Origin: an uncultured Flavobacteriales bacterium
GTDB lineage: Bacteria > Bacteroidota > Bacteroidia > Flavobacteriales_G > Salibacteraceae
NCBI GenBank assembly: GCA_943788775.1
Contig: CALSRO010000003.1
Coordinates: 372,001-436,000 of the forward strand
Length of the DNA: 64,000 nt
Direction: 5' to 3'
The position numbers and the translations under genes are program-made. Numbering within the stretch: the first letter of the stretch is position 1; every line of letters begins with the position of its first letter. The notes below the pieces were generated by a model. The model did not search any database. It was not told the origin of the DNA and saw nothing but the letters and a program-made list of their open reading frames with translations. Below are positions 39,741 to 47,712 of this stretch, in pieces.

Positions 39741-42014
39741 ATGAAGAACGTTTACATTGGATTATTATGTCTTATAATTGGCAGCCATTCGTTTAGCCAA
39801 GAACTCATCTATTCAGATGATTTTGAAAACGGAACTGCAAATTGGACTTTGACCGGTCAGTGGGGTCTTGCTACTGCTCAAGCATACAACGGGACATATT
39901 CATTGGCAGACAGCCCAAGCGGACAATATACCAACGCTCAAACAACTTATGCTACATTAGATTCAACATTCGATTTGTCAGCATCACTTGATGCCAATCT
40001 CTATTTCCAATGTAAATATGACATTGAAAATGGATTTGACTATTGTTACGTGGAAGCCTCTGCAAATAATGGTACATCATGGACGACTACGTATACAATT
40101 AACGGTGAAGGAAACTTAGGCAATTGGTCTGATTTCAATATCAATATTGGTGGTTTTGTAGGCAACTCTCAGGTAAAAGTTAGGTTTAGATTTTACACTG
40201 ATGCAGGATACCAAGCAGATGGAATTTTTATAGACAGTTTGCGCATAACAAAGGATAGCGTGGACAATGCACCTCCTTTAATTATCCATGAGCCAGATAT
40301 TCACTATGAAGGTCAGATTGACACCAACTATCGTATCGTTACCATCACGGATATTTCAGGCGTGGCCTCCGCATTGCTGTATTACTCGGTAGACGGTGGA
40401 ACTTTTCAAACCTTAAGTCCTATTGACACCAGCGGAGATGATTACACATACGCTATCCCTCCACAAGAGGCTGGCGCATATGTTGATTATTACATAGAGG
40501 CCGTAGATTCCTCTGCACAGTCAAATTCAGCATTCTCGCAATTTTATAAATACAATCATGGTAATTACATCAAGTATGAACAGGGTGTAGTTTCATTTAT
40601 CACAAGTTACTCTTCTACCAGTTTCAACACGGGTACAGCAATGAGAATGACCTTGGATGGATTGACAACGATTACCTCAGCTTTTATTGGAAATTACACC
40701 GATGTCAACAACACCAATGATAGCATGGAATTTCATGTTTGGGCGGATGATAATGGCGCCCCAGGTTCAGACCTCATCACACCAATAATGGTCTTCCCTG
40801 CAGCTACCTTATTGGAACCACATTTGATCACTCGAATAGATTTACGACCTTACGAGAATGACCTAGACAGCTTAATCGGTGATGTTTGGGTTGGTTTTGA
40901 GGCTACTGGCGGGAATGTTTGGTTAGGACAAACAACCCCAGGCACAAGCAATAGAGTGAGGAATTATAATGGAAGCACGTGGTCAACAGAAACCGATGAC
41001 TATCACTTCCGAATTATAACTGACACAATGATAATTCCACCTGTGGCTGAATTCACGATTGATGCATCAGGTGATCCTTCCATCGTTTTCTTAGATTCAT
41101 CTGAAAACAATCCTACTAGTTGGCATTGGGATTTTGGTGATGGCGATACATCAATTATTCAAAATCCGACTCACAGTTACGATATTGGAGCCTATAACGT
41201 TTGTCTTACGGTTGAGAATGCTGCTGGATCTGATGAGCTTTGCAAAGGGTTAATCGTTTCGAACGGGCCTCCAAATGCATTCTTCACTTATACAACAAGC
41301 AACGATCCTGTCGTTCAATTCACAGATTTATCCACTCAAAACCCAACAACTTGGGAGTGGGATTTTGGCGATAGTGATACTGCACTTTCTCAAAATCCGC
41401 TGCACAATTTCTTAGATACAGGAACCTTTGAGGTATGCTTAACTGTCACTAATACCTTCGGAAGTGATTCACATTGCGAATCAGTCAACATATTTAACCG
41501 CAGACCAGATGCGTTCTTCGTTTACAGTATCTTCTTGGACACTGCTGTTACATTCACCGATTTAAGTGGCTTTGACCCTACTTCTTGGCATTGGGACTTT
41601 GACTACAATGGAGACACATCAATACTTCAAAACCCAGGATATTTATATCCAAAGTCAGGGGGAACATTCGATGTATGCCTTATAGCTACCAATGATTACG
41701 GTTCAAGTATTCCTTACTGTGATGAGGTCGAAATTGAAGATCTGACTGTAGGTATAGAGGACATCAATACGAATGGTGTATCATTAAGCCCAAATCCTGC
41801 TCAGCATTATACAACAGTGACTACTGATGTAAAATACTCCGATCTCAGCTATCGAATATTAAGTGTTGACGGATCATTGATCTCGAGCAAACGAATAGGT
41901 TCATCTAATAGTTTCCAAATCAATCTGTCAGATATTTCAGCTGGAATCTATTTCATTGAGCTATTAAATTCGGACAAACCTTTCTCTAAAACACCATTGA
42001 TCGTTACGGAATAA
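39741..42014 (+). CDS. T9SS-secreted PKD-domain protein
   Basis: This 757-residue secreted protein has a signal peptide (ending HSFSQ). An N-terminal jelly-roll/immune-inhibitor-A-like domain follows (DDFENGTANWTLTGQWGL ... VKVRFRFYTDAGYQADG). An Ig-like module of the VDYYIEAVDSS type comes next, then three PKD domains (WHWDFGDGDTS, WEWDFGDSDTA, WHWDFDYNGDT) and a C-terminal T9SS sorting domain (SLSPNPAQ ... ISAGIYFIEL). No catalytic domain is visible, so it is probably an adhesin or substrate-binding surface protein. A strong hairpin follows. Confidence 0.85.
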   Translation: MKNVYIGLLCLIIGSHSFSQELIYSDDFENGTANWTLTGQWGLATAQAYNGTYSLADSPSGQYTNAQTTYATLDSTFDLSASLDANLYFQCKYDIENGFDYCYVEASANNGTSWTTTYTINGEGNLGNWSDFNINIGGFVGNSQVKVRFRFYTDAGYQADGIFIDSLRITKDSVDNAPPLIIHEPDIHYEGQIDTNYRIVTITDISGVASALLYYSVDGGTFQTLSPIDTSGDDYTYAIPPQEAGAYVDYYIEAVDSSAQSNSAFSQFYKYNHGNYIKYEQGVVSFITSYSSTSFNTGTAMRMTLDGLTTITSAFIGNYTDVNNTNDSMEFHVWADDNGAPGSDLITPIMVFPAATLLEPHLITRIDLRPYENDLDSLIGDVWVGFEATGGNVWLGQTTPGTSNRVRNYNGSTWSTETDDYHFRIITDTMIIPPVAEFTIDASGDPSIVFLDSSENNPTSWHWDFGDGDTSIIQNPTHSYDIGAYNVCLTVENAAGSDELCKGLIVSNGPPNAFFTYTTSNDPVVQFTDLSTQNPTTWEWDFGDSDTALSQNPLHNFLDTGTFEVCLTVTNTFGSDSHCESVNIFNRRPDAFFVYSIFLDTAVTFTDLSGFDPTSWHWDFDYNGDTSILQNPGYLYPKSGGTFDVCLIATNDYGSSIPYCDEVEIEDLTVGIEDINTNGVSLSPNPAQHYTTVTTDVKYSDLSYRILSVDGSLISSKRIGSSNSFQINLSDISAGIYFIELLNSDKPFSKTPLIVTE

Positions 42015-42034
42015 GTGGTCAAATCGAATAAAAA

Positions 42035-42068
42035 AAGCCTTGGGATAGTATTCCAAGGCTTTTTTTTA
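42035..42068. terminator. Strong intrinsic terminator
   Basis: A 9-bp stem AAGCCTTGG / CCAAGGCTT (42035-42043 and 42053-42061) with a 9-base loop is preceded by A residues and followed by a run of T (to 42067). It ends the PKD-protein transcript. Confidence 0.88.
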
Positions 42069-42178
42069 TGATTTAAACACAAGAATTCAGCATTGAAGCG
42101 TTGAGTGTTAAAAGTTTGTCGAAAAATGAGCTTAACCACGATTTAAGCTACTAGATTTGAATACGAAAAGATTATGAA

Positions 42179-43603
42179 ATGGCTGGTTACAGACAGATTG
42201 GAATAAGTGAAAAAGCGCTCAGTATAAATCTAGATCCACGCATCTATGGTTCCTTTGCTGAAATTGGTGCAGGTCAGGAAGTGAGTGCAAATTTCTTCTC
42301 CGCAGGTGGTGCGTCTGGCACCATTGCCGTGACGACTTCAGCCTACGACATGAAAATTTCCGATTCAGTATATGGTGCTTCCCAGAGATATGTGGCTGAA
42401 CCAAGGCTGATGACCATGTTAGACAAGGAGTACTCCAATTTAGAGACAAAGCTTCAACATCGAGCAAAAGAATCCATGTTCTTTTCTTTCGCGAACACTG
42501 TGGAAGTTTTAAATTACTACAAAACGAACAAGGGCCATGGTTGGATTGGCTTGCGATTTCAATTAAACCCTGAAACTCCCCCTAATGATTGTGTATTGCA
42601 CGTAATAATGCACGACAACGATAGCTTGATGCAACAAAAAGCATTAGGTAGAATTGGGGTAAACCTTATTTATGGTATTTATCATTATGCTCAGGACCCT
42701 GAGTTATTCATAAATAGTTTGTTAGATGGCCTTGGGCACGGCAGAATTGAAATTGACATGCTCCGTCTCACTGGCCCAGATTTTGAGCGTATTGACAATC
42801 GATTATTGACGATGCAATTGGTTAAGAATGGATTAACCGATGCGGCCATGTTTGGACCTGAAGGCAATGTATTACAGGCGTCACAGGCACTTTACAAGAA
42901 AAACATACTCATGATAAGAGGTCGTTTCCGTCCATTGACACATGTCAACTTAGACATGCTGAAAATGGGGTTAAAGGAATTCCGAAAAGAAGAGGATATT
43001 GAAGTTGACCGGATTCAAATTCTTTTTGAGCTGACTCTGAAAGATTTAAGTGCAGAGGGAAAAATAGACGAGAAAGACTTCTTAGACAGAGTAGATATCA
43101 TATGCAGTTTAGGATATACAGTAATGATCTCTAACTATCAGAAGTATTATACACTTGTGTCTAACTTATCTGATTCAGTGCGAAACAGAAAGCTTGGAGT
43201 AATTCTAGGTGTAGATAATCTTCGTCAGATTTTTGAGGATAAGTATTACGACCGACTGAAAGGTCGTTTACTCGAAGCCTTTGGAATTCTATTCGGAAGA
43301 AACGTAAAACTTTATGTGTATCCCGCTCTGAATGAAGATGGTACAATGCGCACTATCGAGAACATACAGCTCGAAGATGAACCTTTATATCATCTTTTGA
43401 ATTACCTGAAAGACACACAAAAAATTGAGGAAATTCAATGTTCTAACAAGGACATACTGAATATTTTTTCAAACGATGTAGTTCAGAAAATCAAAGAAGG
43501 AAAAGAAGGTTGGGAATTCATGGTTCCTAGCATTGTAGCGAACCGAATTAAGGAAAACCGTCTTTTCGGTTGTAAAGAGGAATCTATTTCAAACAGCAAT
43601 TAA
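42179..43603 (+). CDS. Conserved cytosolic protein of unknown function
   Basis: This 474-residue soluble protein begins MAGYRQIGISEKALSINL. It contains GSFAEIGAGQEVSANFFSAG, GTIAVTTSAYDMKISD, GHGWIGLRFQLNP, RIEIDMLRLTGPDFERID and MIRGRFRPLTHVN. I recall strongly similar sequences across many bacteria carrying conflicting names such as nicotinate-nucleotide adenylyltransferase. I see no HxGH nucleotidyltransferase motif that would support that name. No signal peptide or membrane segment is seen. The gene stands alone with a 110-base leader that shows no clear element. Confidence 0.75.
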   Translation: MAGYRQIGISEKALSINLDPRIYGSFAEIGAGQEVSANFFSAGGASGTIAVTTSAYDMKISDSVYGASQRYVAEPRLMTMLDKEYSNLETKLQHRAKESMFFSFANTVEVLNYYKTNKGHGWIGLRFQLNPETPPNDCVLHVIMHDNDSLMQQKALGRIGVNLIYGIYHYAQDPELFINSLLDGLGHGRIEIDMLRLTGPDFERIDNRLLTMQLVKNGLTDAAMFGPEGNVLQASQALYKKNILMIRGRFRPLTHVNLDMLKMGLKEFRKEEDIEVDRIQILFELTLKDLSAEGKIDEKDFLDRVDIICSLGYTVMISNYQKYYTLVSNLSDSVRNRKLGVILGVDNLRQIFEDKYYDRLKGRLLEAFGILFGRNVKLYVYPALNEDGTMRTIENIQLEDEPLYHLLNYLKDTQKIEEIQCSNKDILNIFSNDVVQKIKEGKEGWEFMVPSIVANRIKENRLFGCKEESISNSN

Positions 43604-43614
43604 CTCTTCGTGAA

Positions 43615-44472
43615 TTAGGCCAACTGTCCAATCCAATGAGGAAACTTTTTCCACGTTGATGGCAGTTCTGGTTCCTCTTCAAATATTGCGTACATCGTAG
43701 ATCCACTTCCAGACAGCGATGCGTATTGTGCACCCATTGTATAAAGTTGGTCCTTAATGATGCCTATATCGGGGTATTGAGGAAAAACAGATAACTCGAA
43801 ATCGTTTTCAATGACTTCTCGCCAAGATTCGATGGGCAGATCTGGCAATAGCTCTAGGTCAACTTTAGGCGCTTTAGGCTTGACTCCTGAATATGCTTCT
43901 GCTGTTCCAATGGCAATATTTGGATATACAAGCATGATCCACTTGTCTTTGACATCAATATCAATGTGACGCATTTCATCCCCTTTCCCAAATGCAAATG
44001 CAGTTTGGTTATCCCAAAAAAATGGGCAATCAGTACCAATTTTCCCAAGTAGCGTTTTAGCCTCGTGGTCCGAAATGGTTAATGAAAAAAAGTCTTTAAG
44101 TGTCTTTAAGCAAAATGCTGCATCCGAACTTCCACCACCCAATCCTGCTCCAATAGGCACATTCTTAATCAAATGAATATCAATAGCTGGTAGATTGAAC
44201 CAATCCTCTAAAAGGTGATAAACTTTAATACATAGGTTATTCTCGGCTTTACCAGGAATCGGATTTCGATAGCTGTAGAAGTTGACCTTCTCGGACAGGT
44301 AACTTCCAGTGAGCAAATCTTTGTCTGCAACCTGTGCATCACGCTCCACTATTTCTATAACATCAGTCCAGCCTACCGGAACCATGATAGTCTCGATATT
44401 ATGATATCCATCTGGACGCTTACTGGTGATGTGCAGTCCTAAATTGATCTTACAGTTTGGAAATTGAACCAT
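43615..44472 (-). CDS. ispE: 4-diphosphocytidyl-2-C-methyl-D-erythritol kinase
   Basis: This GHMP kinase phosphorylates CDP-ME in the non-mevalonate isoprenoid pathway. The 285-residue protein has CKINLGLHITSKRPDGYHNI, the ATP-binding loop PIGAGLGGGSSDAAF (106-120), the Asp in TDCPFFW and the C-terminal SLSGSGSTMYAIF. Length is normal. It shares a 1-base gap with the divergent thioesterase gene. Confidence 0.95.
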   Translation of the reverse strand: MVQFPNCKINLGLHITSKRPDGYHNIETIMVPVGWTDVIEIVERDAQVADKDLLTGSYLSEKVNFYSYRNPIPGKAENNLCIKVYHLLEDWFNLPAIDIHLIKNVPIGAGLGGGSSDAAFCLKTLKDFFSLTISDHEAKTLLGKIGTDCPFFWDNQTAFAFGKGDEMRHIDIDVKDKWIMLVYPNIAIGTAEAYSGVKPKAPKVDLELLPDLPIESWREVIENDFELSVFPQYPDIGIIKDQLYTMGAQYASLSGSGSTMYAIFEEEPELPSTWKKFPHWIGQLA

Positions 44473-44473
44473 T

Positions 44474-44963
44474 GTGATCGCGAAGATTCGATTTTCTTTG
44501 CTGAAAATTCAAGATAATGGCAATTTGGTTCAAACAACCCACAAAAGAGGAGGCTGGCAAGCTGGAGAAAGGGAACGCTTGATGGAAACGTTGGACATCC
44601 AAATCACGGAGGTTGGCGAAGATTTCATCCGCGGTACCATGCCCGTTGACCATCGGACGGTGCAGCCCTATGGTATTCTGCACGGTGGCGCTAGTGTGGC
44701 GCTAGCCGAAACCCTAGGAAGCATTGCTGCCCATCTCGTAGTTGTCGATAGCGATGAGTTATACTTCACGGTGGGCATGGAGGTAAATGCCAATCACCTG
44801 AGACCCGTAACCCGTAGGCAGAGTGACCGGCACCGCGCGCCCCATACACATCGGTAGGTCATCTCACGTCTGGGGAATTGAAATCACAAACGAGGAAAAC
44901 AAAATGGTTTGTATCAGTCGCATCACCATGGCAGTTGTGCCGAAATCCAAATTGAGAAAATAA
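44474..44963 (+). CDS. PaaI-like hotdog-fold thioesterase (one frame break)
   Basis: This is an acyl-CoA thioesterase-like protein of the 4HBT/PaaI group. Its core is LMETLDIQITEVGEDF, MPVDHRTVQPYGILHGGASV with ALAETLGSIA, and VGMEVNANHLRPV. The frame breaks near 44812: after VTR, removing one base gives GRVTGTARPIHIGRSSHVW, then ISRITMAVVPKSKLRK and a TAA at 44961-44963. The corrected length is normal for the family. The N-terminus is uncertain: the GTG at 44474 gives about 35 residues that do not look like the family, and the ATG at 44582 (METLDIQ) is an alternative. Substrate unknown; the type is related to the menaquinone pathway thioesterase MenI. Confidence 0.8.
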
Positions 44964-45013
44964 GGTTTTGCAAGGCTATTCAACTATATCCATTTAATTC
45001 CGTCCTTCAATAT

Positions 45014-45736
45014 ATGCGATCTATATTTATCATTCTGCTGGTCTGCATCAGCTCCTTAGCAATAGCAAAAAAGGACACCATACACGTAAGTGAATACTTA
45101 AAAATTGTCCCCATCAACGACCATGTTTACATGCATGTTTCCTACATTCCATATAAGGACAATCCATTCCCTTGTAACGGACTTGTTTATATCAATAATG
45201 GTGAAGCTGCGGTGTTAGACACCCCGGTGGGTGATGAAGCTTCAACGGATTTAATAATGTGGATCATCAATGAAAAGAAGGCGCAAATTTTATTTCTCAT
45301 TGTAAATCACTTTCACGAAGACTGCATGAGCGGGATTACCACTTTTGTTGGAACTGGTTGCCAAACGGTCAGTCAAAAACAAACCTGCAAACTGGCTGGG
45401 TTAGAAGGGTACCATTGTACTAAACGATATTTTAAGGACAGCCTGAGCGTAACTATTGGCGGACAGGAAATCACAAATTATTACTTCGGACCCGCTCATA
45501 CGGATGATAATATTGTAACATATATTCCTTCAGAACGAATTCTATTTGGTGGATGTATGATCAAAGAATTAGGAGCTGGAAAAGGCAATTTGCTTGACGC
45601 CAACAAAACAGAATGGCCAAAAACAGTGGCCAAAGTCAAATCCAAATTTCCTAAAGCGAAATTGATTTTACCTGGACATGGTAAGCCAGGGAAAAAGAAG
45701 CTTTTTGACTATACCATTGAGTTGTTTAGCGAATAA
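45014..45736 (+). CDS. Subclass B1 metallo-beta-lactamase
   Basis: This is a periplasmic zinc beta-lactamase-like hydrolase, 240 residues with a signal peptide (MRSIFIILLVCISSLAIA). All six B1 zinc ligands are visible: His99, His101 and Asp103 in NHFHEDCMSG, His162 in GPAHTDDN, Cys181 in LFGGCMIKELG and His222 in LPGHGKPG. The C-terminal stretch GNLLDANKTEWPKTVAKVK matches the CcrA/BlaB pattern of Bacteroidota enzymes. In the family these enzymes hydrolyse penicillins, cephalosporins and carbapenems; activity here is predicted. The ATG at 45014 is chosen because the signal peptide starts there; the longer frame overlaps the thioesterase gene. No mobile element flanks it, so it is an intrinsic chromosomal gene. 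Confidence 0.88.
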   Translation: MRSIFIILLVCISSLAIAKKDTIHVSEYLKIVPINDHVYMHVSYIPYKDNPFPCNGLVYINNGEAAVLDTPVGDEASTDLIMWIINEKKAQILFLIVNHFHEDCMSGITTFVGTGCQTVSQKQTCKLAGLEGYHCTKRYFKDSLSVTIGGQEITNYYFGPAHTDDNIVTYIPSERILFGGCMIKELGAGKGNLLDANKTEWPKTVAKVKSKFPKAKLILPGHGKPGKKKLFDYTIELFSE

Positions 45737-45756
45737 CCATACTTTCAAAACCAAGT

Positions 45757-47145
45757 ATGATACAATCTATAACATACAAGTGGGTTGTGGCTACACTGCT
45801 GCTTACATTCCTAATGATTGGTTGTCAAGAACAAGAAAGTTGGCTTAATCAACGAGATTCAAATTTTGATGGTGGTGATATCAACGTGCTTGAATCCGAA
45901 CTATCTGTGCCGATTGCCTTACCCTTATCCGAAATTCAGACAATAATTAATTCGAAAATTCCGGACAAACTCGTTGTCAATAAAGAGATCAAGGCTGGGC
46001 TCAAATTATCTGTAAATCGAAGTGGCCAGTTAGAATTAGATGGAAATAAACAGCAATTGATTTGGTCCATTCCATTGGAAGTGACCGTGTCGCACGAACT
46101 CGTTGGCACGATCAGCAAGTTTAAGATTAAACCTCTATTAAATTCGGACTTAGAACCAAACTCGGACTATTCGCTATCGTCCAAAACTGAACTTGAAAAA
46201 GTAGAATGGGTTGATCGAGCTGTGGTGAAAATTCTCGGCAATGAGATTGATTTAAGCGGAGTTGTTGACGACATCATAAAAGATGAAGCGGGTAGAATCA
46301 CTGAATTAATTGACAGTCAACTGTCGCAGCTGGATCTAAAAAAAGTGCTGCTAAAAACATGGACTAAACTTTCAAATCCAATCCGAATCAACAGAAAGGT
46401 TCAACCCGTATATATTCTTGTTGATACTCGAGAGGTAATATTGAGAAATTTCTCTCTCAGTGATGATCAGCTGGCTATTGATTTAAGTGTAGTCGGGACA
46501 TTGTCCACGGTTTTTGATTCGGCTGCATACATTAACACCAATATCACCTTTCCACCCCTTATTATTGATGAAACTAAGAATGCCAAAACTAAATTGTATC
46601 TACCTATTGTGATTGAGTACGATATGGTCAATCGACTACTAAAAGAAAATGTATACGGCATCGAATTCAAAGTTGAAGATCAAAACATCAAATTGAATTC
46701 AGTTCAACTGACCAGTGTGGATTCCTTTCTATTAATCAGCGCTAGCATAAGTGGTGACATAACTGCAGACATCGAGGTACTTGGACGACCCTATTTCAAT
46801 CCACAAACACGCGAACTCTCGGTTGATGGCTTCGACTTTGTTGTCAATAATACCAGTGAGTCCCTCATCGAGGCGGGGGATTACTTCTTCCATGATGAGA
46901 TCATCGAGGAGGTCTTAACCAAGCTAAACATCCCTGTAGGTTCATTTATCGACTCCATTCCCGACCTAATCTATTCTGGCGTAGAGCGAGGTAAATCAGG
47001 AGAAAACATAGACTTGAACGCTGAATTGAATAGCATCTCTTTTGATCAATTCAAAGTCAGATATGAAGACATGCGTATGGTGCTCTATGCGACAGGAAAA
47101 ATGGGCGTTCAAGTAGAGAAATTGAAAAAGAAAGCCACACTTTGA
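45757..47145 (+). CDS. DUF4403 family lipoprotein
   Basis: This 462-residue protein has a lipobox MIGC (about residue 23). The mature part shows DUF4403 features: SVPIALPLSEIQTIINSKIP, repeated beta-strand segments, and the later VDTREVILRNFSLSDDQLAID. The fold may resemble tubular lipid-binding TULIP/BPI proteins, but that is family-level inference. It follows the metallo-beta-lactamase gene by 20 bases. Confidence 0.8.
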   Translation: MIQSITYKWVVATLLLTFLMIGCQEQESWLNQRDSNFDGGDINVLESELSVPIALPLSEIQTIINSKIPDKLVVNKEIKAGLKLSVNRSGQLELDGNKQQLIWSIPLEVTVSHELVGTISKFKIKPLLNSDLEPNSDYSLSSKTELEKVEWVDRAVVKILGNEIDLSGVVDDIIKDEAGRITELIDSQLSQLDLKKVLLKTWTKLSNPIRINRKVQPVYILVDTREVILRNFSLSDDQLAIDLSVVGTLSTVFDSAAYINTNITFPPLIIDETKNAKTKLYLPIVIEYDMVNRLLKENVYGIEFKVEDQNIKLNSVQLTSVDSFLLISASISGDITADIEVLGRPYFNPQTRELSVDGFDFVVNNTSESLIEAGDYFFHDEIIEEVLTKLNIPVGSFIDSIPDLIYSGVERGKSGENIDLNAELNSISFDQFKVRYEDMRMVLYATGKMGVQVEKLKKKATL

Positions 47146-47154
47146 TCCTACTCA

Positions 47155-47712
47155 GTGAATAATCTAGACTCCAATAAATTCGGATATCCCTTCCATTCGA
47201 AAAGTGATCGGCTAGACATTCGTCCTCTGGTTCAGGCTGATTGGAAAGATTGGATCCATTTTATGAATGACGATGTTGCCATAAAATACTTCCCTGCATT
47301 TCGGGTCGAAGAAGCCGAGAAAAATGCGAAGAATTGGATCAACAAGCAATTAGATCGCTACCGCAATGGGCAGTTCGGCATGCTTGCTCTCATTGATCGA
47401 CAATCAGGTGAATTTGTTGGACAATGTGGATTGTTGACGCAAGAAGTGGATGGAGTTCTCGAGTTGGAAATTGGCTACTCTCTAATCCGTAAACATTGGG
47501 GTAAAGGATATGCGACTGAGGCGGCACAATTTCTAAAGCAATGGGTATTTAAACAAGGGATCACCAAGACGATTATTTCCATCATCAAAACGGACAACGA
47601 AGATTCAAAGGGCGTAGCATTAAAAAATGAGATGATACCAAGTACTGAACTTGTTTGGAAAGATCTTGATGTGGTAATCTACCGGGTCAATAACCCCAGC
47701 TCTGATCTCTGA
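47155..47712 (+). CDS. GNAT-family N-acetyltransferase
   Basis: This 185-residue protein has the RimJ/RimL-type GNAT fold: LDIRPLVQADWKDW, FVGQCGLLTQEVDGV, LEIGYSLIRKHWGKGYATEA (the acetyl-CoA loop) and IISIIKTDNEDS. The acceptor is unknown. The start is GTG at 47155, 9 bases after the DUF4403 stop. Its 3' end overlaps the opposite-strand DUF5686 gene by 26 bases. Confidence 0.88.
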   Translation: MNNLDSNKFGYPFHSKSDRLDIRPLVQADWKDWIHFMNDDVAIKYFPAFRVEEAEKNAKNWINKQLDRYRNGQFGMLALIDRQSGEFVGQCGLLTQEVDGVLELEIGYSLIRKHWGKGYATEAAQFLKQWVFKQGITKTIISIIKTDNEDSKGVALKNEMIPSTELVWKDLDVVIYRVNNPSSDL

